Shown: one piece after another, positions 28,886 to 37,295 of the stretch
Position numbering within the stretch: position 1 is the first letter of the stretch
How the letters are laid out: each line of letters opens with the position of its first letter
DNA from: Mycolicibacterium fallax
Lineage (GTDB): Bacteria; Actinomycetota; Actinomycetes; Mycobacteriales; Mycobacteriaceae
DNA: 64,000 nt
Reading direction: 5' to 3'
NCBI RefSeq assembly: GCF_010726955.1
Contig: NZ_AP022603.1
Location: forward strand, 1,798,001-1,862,000
Notes under the pieces: generated by a model
Told to the model about the DNA's origin: nothing
Database searches by the model: none
The model's input: the letters and a program-made list of their open reading frames with translations, nothing else
Position numbers and translations under genes: made by a program

Positions 28886-29749
28886 ATGGTGGACCCTGCC
28901 CCCACAGATACCGGCCGTGCCCCGGCCGACGAGCCGGCCGCGCGCCCGGCCGTGCGGATCGCCGTCGCCCAGCGGGTCCCGCCCCGATACGGCGACCCGC
29001 CGGCGCTGCGCCGGCTGGCCACCGCGGCCACCGACGCCAACGGCGCGGACCTGCTGCTGGTGCCCGAGCTGTACCCGGCGGGCTTTCGCCTGGACACCGA
29101 CGAGCTCGCCGAACTGGCCGAGTCGCGGGAGAGCTTCGCAGCGCACCTCGGTGCGGTGGCCCGCACCCACCGGATAGCGATCGTCGCGGGTTATCCGGAA
29201 CGCGGCCCCGACGACACGGTGTACTCCTCGGCGATTTTCGTCGACGCCGACGGCACCGAGCTGGCCCACTACCGCAAGCTGCACCTGTTCGGCGACGAGA
29301 CCGCCGCCTTCGGCCGCGGCCACCAGGTGCCGCCGGTGTGCCGCTGGCGCGGCTGGGGCGTCGGTCTGGCGCTCTGCTACGACATCGAGTTCCCCGAGCT
29401 GGCGCGGCTGCTGGCCGACCGCGGGGCCGACCTGATCTGCGTGCCGGCCGGGAACATGGTCGGCTACAGCGAGGTCCCCGAGGTGCTGGTCCCGGCCCGC
29501 GCCTGCGAGAACCAGGTGTTCGTGGCGTACGCCAACTACTGCAACTCGGACGACGAGTTCGACTACGACGGGCACAGCGTCGTCGCCTCCCCGTACGGGT
29601 CGCTGTTGGCCGAGGCCGGCCAGGACGAGCCGCAGGTGCTGATGGTCGACCTGGACCCGGGCCTGCAGGCCGCGGCCCGGGCACACAACACCCATCGCAA
29701 CGACCGGCGCCACGACGTGTATCGGGGACCGGACCCGACCATCGGGTGA
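28886..29749 (+). CDS. Carbon-nitrogen hydrolase (nitrilase superfamily)
   Basis: 287 aa from the ATG at 28886. The Glu-Lys-Cys triad is visible: E in VPELYPAGF, K in HYRKLHLFGDE, C in ALCYDIEFPELARLLA. The family hydrolyses amides or nitriles; the sequence is nearer to the amidase-like branches than to true nitrilases. Divergent from the small membrane protein, with 65 bp between them. Confidence 0.9.
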   Translation: MVDPAPTDTGRAPADEPAARPAVRIAVAQRVPPRYGDPPALRRLATAATDANGADLLLVPELYPAGFRLDTDELAELAESRESFAAHLGAVARTHRIAIVAGYPERGPDDTVYSSAIFVDADGTELAHYRKLHLFGDETAAFGRGHQVPPVCRWRGWGVGLALCYDIEFPELARLLADRGADLICVPAGNMVGYSEVPEVLVPARACENQVFVAYANYCNSDDEFDYDGHSVVASPYGSLLAEAGQDEPQVLMVDLDPGLQAAARAHNTHRNDRRHDVYRGPDPTIG

Positions 29750-29815
29750 CGGCAGCGCCGAAATCTTCGCGCCGACCGGTTCCGCCGGCCGCCCGCGCGG
29801 ATTACTGTCGAAAAC

Positions 29816-30574
29816 ATGGGTAAGGCAACGGTGGCGCGCAGGGCGGGCGCCGCGGCGGTGGCCGTGGCGATGATCGGTGCGGGAGCGGCCTGCAGTTCGG
29901 GCACCTCCGGCGGACCGGAACCGAGTACCTCGGCGAGCACCTCGCAGACCGCGCCGGCCGAGCCGTTCACCGGGTTCATCGAACCCGTCACCGGCACCGC
30001 GGGCACCGTCAGCTACACCGCGGAACTGCCGCAGTTGCGCGGCGGCGACGCCGCGGTCCGGGACCGGTTCAACGCCGCCATGCGCGCGGCGCTGGACGGC
30101 TATCTCACGCCCACCGAGGACAACACGCCGATGACGGTGGCGCCCGGCATCCTCGACGAGGACGACCGCAGCGAGGTCGCCCACATCGGCACCGGCGCGG
30201 TGGCCGGGGTGCTGCTGCTCAACATCTTCGTCGACCACGCCGCGCACCCGTTCAACACGGTGGCCACCGCGGTGATCGACGCGCGCACCGCCGAGCCGAT
30301 CATGATCCGCGACCTGTTCACCGACGAGGCTGCCGGACTGGCCAAGCTGGTCGAGGGGATCACCGCCGACATCGCCGACGAGGACAAGCTGGTCGGCCAG
30401 AGCGCCCCCGAACCGGTCGCCGAGCAACTCGCCAATTGGCTGCCCGACGATGACGGCCTGGTCGTCTACATTCCGGTTGCGCACGTGCTCGGCGACTACT
30501 ACCCGGCGACGGTGGACTGGAACAGCCTGGCCGACGTTCTGGTGCCCGGGATGCGGGAGAAGCTGACGAGGTAG
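29816..30574 (+). CDS. Secreted lipoprotein, RsiV/DUF3298-like
   Basis: 252 aa. Signal peptide with lipobox-like GAGAAC at about residues 22-27, then a Ser/Thr/Pro/Gly-rich linker and an alpha/beta domain with TVSYTAELPQLRGGD and IRDLFTDEAAGLAKLV, matching the general layout of RsiV-type (DUF3298) domains in mycobacterial lipoproteins. Probably anchored to the outer face of the membrane. Function unknown. Confidence 0.78.
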   Translation: MGKATVARRAGAAAVAVAMIGAGAACSSGTSGGPEPSTSASTSQTAPAEPFTGFIEPVTGTAGTVSYTAELPQLRGGDAAVRDRFNAAMRAALDGYLTPTEDNTPMTVAPGILDEDDRSEVAHIGTGAVAGVLLLNIFVDHAAHPFNTVATAVIDARTAEPIMIRDLFTDEAAGLAKLVEGITADIADEDKLVGQSAPEPVAEQLANWLPDDDGLVVYIPVAHVLGDYYPATVDWNSLADVLVPGMREKLTR

Positions 30575-30646
30575 CGGCCCGGCACAACCCCGCGCCGTGG
30601 CACCATCCACGGTCTACGCCGGCACGATTTCTGCCAGACTGGCCCC

Positions 30647-32041
30647 ATGGATTCCACCGCCGGGCGGCTCGGCGAACCCAACCTCACCCTGAGCTCGCTG
30701 GGCGCGGCGAGCACGGTGACCGGCTCCAAGCATCTGCTGGAGGCCGACGGCAAGCGGATCCTGGTGGACTGCGGCCTGTTCCAGGGCCTGAAGAACCTGC
30801 GCGAACTGAACTGGAAACGGCTGCCGATCGACGCCGAGAGCATCGCCGCCGTGATCCTCACCCACGCCCATCTCGACCACACCGGCTACCTGCCGCGATT
30901 GGTGCGCGACGGGTTCCGCGGGCCGATCTTCGCCACCGCGGCGACCGGCGCGGTGGCCGAGATCATCCTGCGGGACAGCGCCTACCTGCAGGAACGCGAG
31001 GCCGACTTCCTCAACCGGCACCATGTCACCAAGCACTCCCCCGCCCAGCCGCTCTATGACGGCCAGGACGCCGAGCGCACCCTGGAGCTGTTTGCCACCC
31101 GGGAGTTCGGCCGGGAGTTCACCGTGCCCGACGGCGGGCCGACGGTGCGGTTCCGTCGCGCCGGCCACATCCTCGGTGCCGCCACCGTCGAGCTGTGCTG
31201 GCACGGCCGGCGGATCGTGTTCACCGGGGACCTCGGCCGCTACGACGATCCGCTGATGCTCGACCCCGAGCCGGTACCGGCCGCGGACTACCTGGTGATG
31301 GAATCCACCTACGGCGACCGGGTGCACGAGCGCAGCGACCCGGCCGACACCCTGGCCGGCATCGTCGATGAGACGGTCGCCCGCGGCGGCACCATCGTGG
31401 TCCCGGCGTTCGCGGTCGGCCGCGCCCAGACGTTGCTCTACTACCTGTGGCAGCTGCGGCGCGCCGGGCGGCTGCCGAGCGTCCCGATCTACCTGGACAG
31501 TCCGATGGCGATCAACGCCTCCGACCTGCTGGGCCGATACCGCGACGATCACCGGCTCACCCCGGACGTCTACCAGGACATGTGCGCGATCGCCACCTAC
31601 ACCCGCGACGTCGAGGAGTCCAAGCTGCTCTCGGCCGACCGCGCTCCCAAGATCATCATCTCGGCCAGCGGAATGGCCACCGGCGGCCGGATTCTGCACC
31701 ACCTCAAGGCCTTTGCCTCCGACCGCCGCAACACCATCATGCTGACCGGCTACCAGTCGCCGGGCACCCGCGGTCGCGCCATCGCCGACGGCACGCCGCA
31801 GGTGAAGATCTTCGGCGACTGGGTGCCGATCCGGGCGCAGGTGGCCAACCTGCGGATGCTCTCGGCCCACGCCGACGCCGACGAACTGATCCGGTGGGCC
31901 GGCGGCTTCGACACCGCCCCGCAGCGGGTGTTCGTCGTGCACGGCGAACCGCAGGCCGCGGACGCGCTGCGGTCCCGACTGGATCGGGAATTCGGTTGGT
32001 CGGCAACGGTTCCCCGACAGAATCAGGTGTTCAACCTGTAG
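30647..32041 (+). CDS. MBL-fold metallo-hydrolase, beta-CASP RNase type
   Basis: 464 aa. Metallo-beta-lactamase metal motif THAHLDHTGY, then AGHILGAA and FTGDLGRYD, followed by the beta-CASP and RMMBL parts: SAHADADELIRW and FVVHGEPQAADALRSRL. This is the architecture of CPSF73/YsxI-type RNA-processing exonucleases. Stand-alone gene with its own upstream gap of 72 bp. Confidence 0.9.
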   Translation: MDSTAGRLGEPNLTLSSLGAASTVTGSKHLLEADGKRILVDCGLFQGLKNLRELNWKRLPIDAESIAAVILTHAHLDHTGYLPRLVRDGFRGPIFATAATGAVAEIILRDSAYLQEREADFLNRHHVTKHSPAQPLYDGQDAERTLELFATREFGREFTVPDGGPTVRFRRAGHILGAATVELCWHGRRIVFTGDLGRYDDPLMLDPEPVPAADYLVMESTYGDRVHERSDPADTLAGIVDETVARGGTIVVPAFAVGRAQTLLYYLWQLRRAGRLPSVPIYLDSPMAINASDLLGRYRDDHRLTPDVYQDMCAIATYTRDVEESKLLSADRAPKIIISASGMATGGRILHHLKAFASDRRNTIMLTGYQSPGTRGRAIADGTPQVKIFGDWVPIRAQVANLRMLSAHADADELIRWAGGFDTAPQRVFVVHGEPQAADALRSRLDREFGWSATVPRQNQVFNL

Positions 32042-32126
32042 CCGCGGGCAACCGGTTCGCGGCGTTCATCGGCGCGCCCGCACCCCGGACGCAGGATCCG
32101 GTGTGCCCTCGGTCACAATTGTCCGC

Positions 32127-32918
32127 ATGTCCGTTCCACGTCGCGTGCGCGAAGAACAAGAACTCAAGCCCTTCCAGGCGGAGTTGCTCAAACTCCAGCG
32201 GCACCTGGAGGACGAAAACCGCCGGATGGTCGTGCTGTTCGAGGGCCGTGACGCCGCGGGCAAGGGCGGCACCATCCGGCGCGTCACCCGCTACATGAAC
32301 GAGAAGCACTACCGGGTGGTGGCGCTCGGCAAGCCCACCGAGGAACAGCGCAGCCAGTGGTACTTCCAGCGCTACGTGGCGCAGTTCCCCACCGGCGGTG
32401 AGATGGTCCTGTTCGACCGGTCCTGGTACAACCGGGCGATGGTCGAGCCGGTGTTCGGCTTCTGCACCGACGAGGAGTACCGCAACTTCCTCAAGGGCGT
32501 GGTGGGCTTCGAGAAGGACCTGGTCCGCCAGGGCACCATCCTGGTGAAGCTGTACTTCAGCGTCACCAAGGACGAGCAGGCCCGCCGGTTCGAGCGGCGG
32601 CGCGACGATCCGCTGCGGCAGTGGAAGCTCTCGGAGATCGACGTGCAGGCCCAGGAGCACTGGGACGACTTCACCGACGCGAAGTACCAGATGCTGCGGC
32701 GCACCAGCACCAACGATGCCCCGTGGACCATCATCCGTTCGGAGAACAAGCACGACGCCCGGCTCAACGCGATCCGCGTCATCCTCAACGCCGTGCACTA
32801 CCCGGGGCGCTCCGAAGATGTGGACTTCGTCCCCGATCCGGCGATCGTCGTCCCGGCCGCGCAGGAGCTCGCGCTGATGGAGGCCGACCGCATCCGCAGC
32901 GGCAAGTTCACCGGCTGA
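32127..32918 (+). CDS. ppk2: Polyphosphate kinase 2
   Basis: 263 aa from the ATG at 32127 (in-frame GTG at 32103 possible). Walker A FEGRDAAGKGGTI, lid region with FDRSWYNRAMVEPV and RRDDPLRQWKLS, all diagnostic of PPK2, which transfers phosphate between polyphosphate and nucleoside di- or monophosphates. Single-domain class I length. A perfect palindrome directly after the stop may serve as its terminator. Confidence 0.93.
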   Translation: MSVPRRVREEQELKPFQAELLKLQRHLEDENRRMVVLFEGRDAAGKGGTIRRVTRYMNEKHYRVVALGKPTEEQRSQWYFQRYVAQFPTGGEMVLFDRSWYNRAMVEPVFGFCTDEEYRNFLKGVVGFEKDLVRQGTILVKLYFSVTKDEQARRFERRRDDPLRQWKLSEIDVQAQEHWDDFTDAKYQMLRRTSTNDAPWTIIRSENKHDARLNAIRVILNAVHYPGRSEDVDFVPDPAIVVPAAQELALMEADRIRSGKFTG

Positions 32919-32970
32919 CCGCGCGGGCCGGCCCGCGCGGCCGGCCCGCGCCGGCGGCCCGCGCCGGCGG
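32919..32970. terminator. GC-rich palindrome, possible bidirectional terminator
   Basis: A perfect 22-bp palindrome at 32919-32940 (half CCGCGCGGGCC) begins one base before the ppk2 stop ends, followed by two 13-bp direct repeats CGGCCCGCGCCGG up to 32970. It lies between convergent ppk2 and SDR genes. There is no T-run, as is usual for mycobacterial terminators. Confidence 0.4.
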
Positions 32971-32985
32971 TTGCAGCTCGGCGCG

Positions 32986-33774
32986 TCAGCCGGCGTTGGC
33001 CAGGGTCCGCACCGACTTGGCCGACCCGCCCGCGGCGTGCCAGGCCGCCAGCGCCTCGACCGGGCCGTCGGCCGCGGCGGGGACCGCCGCCTGGTGCCCG
33101 GCGGCGTAGACGATCGACAGCGGGTGCGGTTCGACGCTGGCCCGGGCGACCGCCGCGGCGAACTCCGGGACCGCCGGGTCGTGCTGCGGGAAGAGGTTGA
33201 CCACCTGGGCGCAATCGGTGCCGTCGTCGGCCAGGGTGTCGACGAAGTCGCCGGACACCACGGTGCAGTGGATGCCGCGGCGGCCGAACTCCGCGCGCAT
33301 CGCGTACAGGGTGGTCTCGTCGGCGCGCTTGCTCGCCGCGATCGGCTCGTAGCCCTTCAGCACGCCCTTGTCGGGGTAGAAGTGCGCCTGGTTGCTGGTG
33401 ATGAACACGATCCGGGCGCCGGGGGCCATCAGCGGCAGCGCGGCCTCGACCAGGCGGCGCTGCGCGTCACGCTTGGCCGGCTTGGCATCGGTGCTGGTGA
33501 CGGCGTTGAGCACCAGGGTGTCGAGGTGGCCGAAGCGGTGCGCCACGTCGTCGATCATGGCGGTGACGGCGTCGTCGTCGACGATGTCGGCGGACACCGC
33601 CGAGGCGTGTCCGCCGGATCGGCGGATGGCGCCCACCACGGTGTCGGCCTCCCCCCGGCGATTGCGGTGGTTGACGATGACGTGGGCGCCGGTGCGCGCG
33701 AGGTGTCGGGCGACCTCGGCTCCCAGTCCGCAGGACGCGCCCGTGACCAGTGCGATTGGTGATTGAGCAGGCAT
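32986..33774 (-). CDS. Atypical SDR family protein
   Basis: 262 aa from the ATG at 33774. Coenzyme motif VTGASCGLGAEVARHL and VNHRNRRGEAD suggest NADP binding. The usual YxxxK pair is not present: the corresponding stretch is GYEPIAASKRADE, where the Tyr precedes the Lys by seven residues. Either Tyr is placed differently in this subgroup or the protein is not a classical reductase. 160 bp without a gene lie upstream, containing an AT-rich stretch (33865-33900) likely to hold the promoter. Confidence 0.82.
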   Translation of the reverse strand: MPAQSPIALVTGASCGLGAEVARHLARTGAHVIVNHRNRRGEADTVVGAIRRSGGHASAVSADIVDDDAVTAMIDDVAHRFGHLDTLVLNAVTSTDAKPAKRDAQRRLVEAALPLMAPGARIVFITSNQAHFYPDKGVLKGYEPIAASKRADETTLYAMRAEFGRRGIHCTVVSGDFVDTLADDGTDCAQVVNLFPQHDPAVPEFAAAVARASVEPHPLSIVYAAGHQAAVPAAADGPVEALAAWHAAGGSAKSVRTLANAG

Positions 33775-33934
33775 ATCGGGACCTTTCGCTGTGGTTTGCG
33801 CCCGGGGCGGTTGCCTTCGGGGCGCGTAGCCGAGACAGCTTCGGCGGTTATGCATGCCCACCCTACACCTAAATTAAGAATCCTAAGAAGGAGTTTAAGG
33901 TAACGGTGAGGTCAGGGTTTAGCGGTCAATCCCG

Positions 33935-34393
33935 TCACGCGCAGACGTCCGGGGCGTCGATGCGGGCCGGTGCGCCGGCCGGCAGCGTGTAGGTCACCAC
34001 CACCGTCGCGGTATCCGGCCCGGCATTGGTCACCCGGTGCACGACGCCGGCGGGAATGAACACCGCCGCGCCCTGCCCGTGCTCGGCCCCGGCGCAGCCA
34101 CCGGCCGTCTGCACTGCGACGGTGCCCGCGGTGATCGCCGAATACTCCGGACCGGGGTGGGAGTGCCACCCGCTGCCGCCCCCGGGACGCAGCGCCAGGC
34201 TCTGCACGGTCAGCGTCGTCGGGGCACCGTCGGTGACGATGTGGATCGGCGTCGTCGCGGTGCCCTCGGCCAGGTCGGTGCGCTCCACCTCCCCTTCCGG
34301 CGGTGTCGCCGCCGCGGGTGCCGCAGCACCCCACAGCAGCAGACCGGCAGCGGCACTGGCAACGACGAGCGGGACACCGCGGCGATGCATCAT
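33935..34393 (-). CDS. Exported cupin-domain protein
   Basis: 152 aa from the first of two adjacent ATGs. Signal peptide of about 30 residues (VPLVVASAAAGLLLW, cleavage near AAAT). Cupin motif 1: GWHSHPGPEYSAITAG; motif 2: FIPAGVVHRVTN, giving a three-His/one-Glu metal site. One Cys near the middle (AGGCAGAEHG) and one at the C-terminus may form a disulfide. Exported metal-binding protein, function unknown. Confidence 0.85.
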   Translation of the reverse strand: MMHRRGVPLVVASAAAGLLLWGAAAPAAATPPEGEVERTDLAEGTATTPIHIVTDGAPTTLTVQSLALRPGGGSGWHSHPGPEYSAITAGTVAVQTAGGCAGAEHGQGAAVFIPAGVVHRVTNAGPDTATVVVTYTLPAGAPARIDAPDVCA

Positions 34394-34541
34394 GGCCTCA
34401 TTGTGCGCACCATCGGTGCCGCGCGGGCGACGATCGCCGCGGCCGCAGCCACCGGCGCCCGCCATTCCCGACAATTTCCCGGGGGGCCCGGGCTAGGGTT
34501 GCCGAGCATCTGAAAGCTGTTTCACATCGGGGGATTCCATC

Positions 34542-34733
34542 ATGATTCGTGCGTTGTTGGCTGCTGTCGCCATCTCGGCTGTCGGGGTGAACATCGCGCC
34601 CGTCGCCGTCGCCGCGCCGTACAAGAACTGCACCGAGGCCCGCAAGAACGGCGACACCAACATCCCCTCGAGCAGCGACAAGTACGGCGAACACCTGGAC
34701 CGCGACGGCGACGGCTTCGGCTGCGAGTCGTGA
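34542..34733 (+). CDS. Small secreted Excalibur calcium-binding domain protein
   Basis: 63 aa. Signal peptide (residues 1-25, ending VAAAP) then an Excalibur domain: YKNCTEARKNGDTNIP and the calcium loop DRDGDGFGCES. It consists of the domain alone. The stop overlaps the start of the nuclease gene that follows, so the two exported proteins are made together. Excalibur domains are often fused to extracellular thermonucleases; here they are separate genes. Confidence 0.88.
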   Translation: MIRALLAAVAISAVGVNIAPVAVAAPYKNCTEARKNGDTNIPSSSDKYGEHLDRDGDGFGCES

Positions 34734-35263
34734 TGCTGCGGGGCGGCGCGCTCGCCGCGCTCGCGGTGATCCTGCTGGCCGGGCTGCTCGGTGCGCCGGT
34801 GGCCGCGGCCGAATCGGTGCCGACCACCGCGACCGTGCTCAAGGTGGTCGACGGCGACACCATCGATGTGCGCGATGACAACCGGGGCCGGCTGCGGATC
34901 CGGGTCCTGGGCATCGACACCCCGGAGACCAAGAGGCCCGGCTACACCGTCGGCTGCGGCGGCCCGGAGGCCACCGCGTTCGCCCGGGAGAACCTGCTGA
35001 ACCAGCGGGTCGCGATCATCTACGACCCCGGCCAGGAACTCCACGACCGTTGGGGCCGCACGCTGGCCTACCTGGTCAAGGGCGACGGCTGGGACTACTC
35101 GGTGGAGGCCGCCCGCGCCGGGATGGCGCACGCCTACGTCTTCGGCGGAAAACCCGTGGCACGCTACCCGCAGATCGCCGCCGCCGAGTCCGAGGCCCGC
35201 GCCGCCGGCCGCGGTCTCTGGGGCCCGCCGTGCCGAGGCAACACCGAGTCGACCAAGCGCTGA
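34733..35263 (+). CDS. Exported thermonuclease (SNase family)
   Basis: 176 aa from the ATG at 34733 (GTG at 34730 also possible). Signal peptide to about residue 24 (LLGAPVAAAES). SNase domain with KVVDGDTIDV, the Arg-Glu pair RVLGIDTPETK, and the second Arg in DRWGRTLAY, so the catalytic residues of staphylococcal nuclease are conserved. Expected to degrade DNA/RNA outside the cell with calcium. Coupled to the upstream Excalibur gene. Confidence 0.9.
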   Translation: MLRGGALAALAVILLAGLLGAPVAAAESVPTTATVLKVVDGDTIDVRDDNRGRLRIRVLGIDTPETKRPGYTVGCGGPEATAFARENLLNQRVAIIYDPGQELHDRWGRTLAYLVKGDGWDYSVEAARAGMAHAYVFGGKPVARYPQIAAAESEARAAGRGLWGPPCRGNTESTKR

Positions 35264-35340
35264 CGCCCGCCGCGTATAACTACAACCGGGTCGCCGACAC
35301 CGGCACGGGGTCGGCACACACCGGATGACGAGGGCGGTAC

Positions 35341-36315
35341 GTGAGCGACATCGGTAGGCAGCTGGTCGACAGTCTCTACACGGAGCTGATGATCGACGGC
35401 GAATGGGCGGTGCGCCGGGACCGGGGCTTCACCTGGTGGGGGTACCGACTGGCCCAGCACGTCGAGGCCAGCCCGACGGTGCACCTCGGCGACCAGCAGC
35501 GCTGCGTGGTCCGGGTCTGGACCGAGGTCGCCCGGGAGGTCGCCCCGGCAAGCAACCCGGCCGCGGCGCTGGCCGCGGTCAACCGCCAGCAGTCCATGAG
35601 CGCCGCGGTGTGGGACCGGCCGGCCCGGCGGGTCAACGAGTGCGCCACCACCGTGGTCAGCACCGACACCCTGGACTGGCACACCCAGCTGCTCGCGACG
35701 GCGGCGGTGCTGCAGAACGTTTCCGCGCACGCCAACGCCCCCGCGCTGGCCCAGGCCTGCGGCGGCACCCCGGCGCTGTCGAACCATCCGGACGCCGGGG
35801 AGCGCGCCGAGATGGACGGCGTGCTCGGCGTCCCGGCGCAGCGAGTGATCCCGGCCGGCGCGGGAGGTTCGCGCTACACCGGGCCGCTGGTCGAAGGCCT
35901 CGGCGGGTACGCCGCCAAACTGGGTTTCCGGGCCACCGCCGACGCCACCGGGCTGGTGTGCGAGGTGCCCTACCCGGCGCAGTCCGGCCGGGACACCGCG
36001 CTGCTGCGGATCAGCACCACCCAGGCCCACCCGGTCCTCGGCCACGGCGCGCTGGTGGTGCTGCGGCTGCCGGTGGCCCCGGGCGGCATGCGGGTGGCCC
36101 GGCTGGCCAACGAGCTCAACGCCGCCGAGGCCCGCGGCGAGAGCGCGGTCCCGCTGCTGGGCGCCTGGTGCCCGGACGTGCTGGCGACCGACGGCAACGG
36201 GCTGGCCTTCACCTGTTTCCTGCCGAATCTGCTGGCCCGGACCGGGCTGCTGGAGGACCAGATCGGCTACCAGGCCGCGCGCGCGAGGTTTGCGCAGGCC
36301 CAGCTGTCGGGTTAG
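35341..36315 (+). CDS. Conserved hypothetical protein
   Basis: 324 aa from GTG. No family recognised; no signal peptide or membrane helix. Features include FTWWGYRLAQHV near residue 30, CATTVVSTDTLDWHTQLLA, and TCFLPNLL near the end. Its stop overlaps the end of the displaced helicase fragment on the other strand, suggesting that before the island entered this gene was convergent with the helicase gene. Confidence 0.75.
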   Translation: MSDIGRQLVDSLYTELMIDGEWAVRRDRGFTWWGYRLAQHVEASPTVHLGDQQRCVVRVWTEVAREVAPASNPAAALAAVNRQQSMSAAVWDRPARRVNECATTVVSTDTLDWHTQLLATAAVLQNVSAHANAPALAQACGGTPALSNHPDAGERAEMDGVLGVPAQRVIPAGAGGSRYTGPLVEGLGGYAAKLGFRATADATGLVCEVPYPAQSGRDTALLRISTTQAHPVLGHGALVVLRLPVAPGGMRVARLANELNAAEARGESAVPLLGAWCPDVLATDGNGLAFTCFLPNLLARTGLLEDQIGYQAARARFAQAQLSG

Positions 36316-36385
36316 GCGTCGATGCCCAGCCGGCGCGCCAGGTCCGGCCCGCCGACCGCGCGGACGAACTCCGGGTCGCGCACAC
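36312..36385 (-). pseudogene. Displaced 3' end of the NERD helicase gene
   Basis: Read on the minus strand this gives VRDPEFVRAVGGPDLARRLG-IDA and a TAA stop. The intact helicase at 51092 ends CGDPDFLRTVGGPELAHRLGI. About three quarters of the bases match over 65 bp. The homology stops abruptly at CGCACAC (36379-36385), the same heptamer found at the matching point of the intact gene (51154-51160). It is best explained as the host gene's own end, cut off by insertion of the island. Confidence 0.8.
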
Positions 36386-36466
36386 GTTATCTGTAGGCGT
36401 GCGTCGGGTGTATCCGACTGTGTCTCATGGTTTGTGGCGAGCCATGTTTGATCGTGCGGAGCAGTG

Positions 36467-36525
36467 TTATCTGTGGGGCTGTGTCTGATGGTCCGGAGTT
36501 CGGTGAGCGAGTTCGTTGAAGCATT
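36467..36525 (-). pseudogene. Fragment of an arsC 3' end
   Basis: Minus-strand translation reads CFNELAHRTPDHQTQPHR and stops, matching the end of the intact arsC at 39762 (DELAHRLTADHQAQPHE). The DNA matches too: GTGGGGCTGTG followed by CTGATGGTC in both. It marks an old duplication or recombination at the left end of the island. The rest of 36386-36600 shows no gene. Confidence 0.7.
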
Positions 36526-36600
36526 GGCATGTCGTTCTTGCCTGAGCTGATGCGGGCGACCATCGGCAGCGCCCGAGGTGCCTGTTTAGGCAGTGGTGGG

Positions 36601-37197
36601 TCAGGACTTTCGGGCGGCGCCGATGAAGATGAGTCCTCCGAGGTGGTGTTCGATCCGCGCGGTGCCGTGGAGGCCGTGGCGGGACAATTCTGCAGTGAAT
36701 TCGTTTGGTTCGAAACGGTTTTCGCGTGGGTGAACGGTGAACTTGCGGAATGTCCAGGTGTCGAGGATGTGGCGTGGGACTTCTTCGAACAGCAGCAGCC
36801 CGTCGGGGCGTAGTACGCGGGCGATTTCTGCGATGGCCTGTTGCCAGTGCGGGACGTGGTGGATGATGCCGAAGTCGACGGCTGTGTCGTGGCTGGCGGC
36901 GGGTTGCTGGATGTCGCAGATGTCGCCGACCGAAAGGGACACGGGCCGCTGGTGTAGGCGTTGGCGCGCGAGTTCGACCATCGTGTCGTCGAGGTCGAAT
37001 GCGGTGACGTGATTGGCGTGGAGGCGGTCGAGGAGGACTTCGGCGCCGACGCCTCGGCCGCAGCCGACCTCGAGCACGTTCTGGCCGGCCAGGTTGCCGC
37101 CGGCGAGCCGGTGAAACCACGCGGCCTCCCGGTGGTGTTGATGGGCGGCGCGGATCGGATTGTTCATTGCTGCTCGTTCGATCGCGTTCAGTTTCAT
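36601..37197 (-). CDS. Class I SAM-dependent methyltransferase
   Basis: 198 aa. SAM-binding motif I VLEVGCGRGVGAE, motif II acid in VTAFDLDDTMVELAR, and IHHVPHWQQAIAEIARVLRPDG, typical of the UbiE/Methyltransf_11 group. Only two Cys are present, so it lacks the Cys triad of arsenite methyltransferases. Divergent from the CmtR-like regulator; a half-operator copy lies 13 bp upstream of its ATG, suggesting shared metal control. Confidence 0.88.
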   Translation of the reverse strand: MKLNAIERAAMNNPIRAAHQHHREAAWFHRLAGGNLAGQNVLEVGCGRGVGAEVLLDRLHANHVTAFDLDDTMVELARQRLHQRPVSLSVGDICDIQQPAASHDTAVDFGIIHHVPHWQQAIAEIARVLRPDGLLLFEEVPRHILDTWTFRKFTVHPRENRFEPNEFTAELSRHGLHGTARIEHHLGGLIFIGAARKS

Positions 37198-37209
37198 CGG
37201 GTTACCTCG

Positions 37210-37219
37210 TCATCGGAAT
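37210..37219 (-). promoter_or_regulatory. Half operator before the methyltransferase
   Basis: TCATCGGAAT repeats exactly the left arm and first spacer bases of the palindrome at 37276-37295. It lies 12 bp upstream of the methyltransferase start and is not followed by the second arm. Confidence 0.4.
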
Positions 37220-37273
37220 TGGGGTGAGGCGGCTGTTGGCTGGCACCGGTGGCCGATCATTCGATAAACACGC

Positions 37274-37295
37274 TATCATCGGAATATGCCGATGA
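37274..37295 (+). promoter_or_regulatory. Predicted CmtR-type operator and leaderless promoter
   Basis: Perfect 7-bp arms TCATCGG (37276-37282) and CCGATGA (37289-37295) flank a 6-bp spacer that contains the regulator's ATG. TATCAT at 37274-37279 fits a -10 box 7 bases before the ATG, so the mRNA is probably leaderless and the sensor would cover its own start when metal-free. Confidence 0.55.

Noticed and set aside
36601..37197. Arsenite methyltransferase ArsM
   Set aside because: Only two Cys in the protein and no Cys triad; shorter than ArsM.
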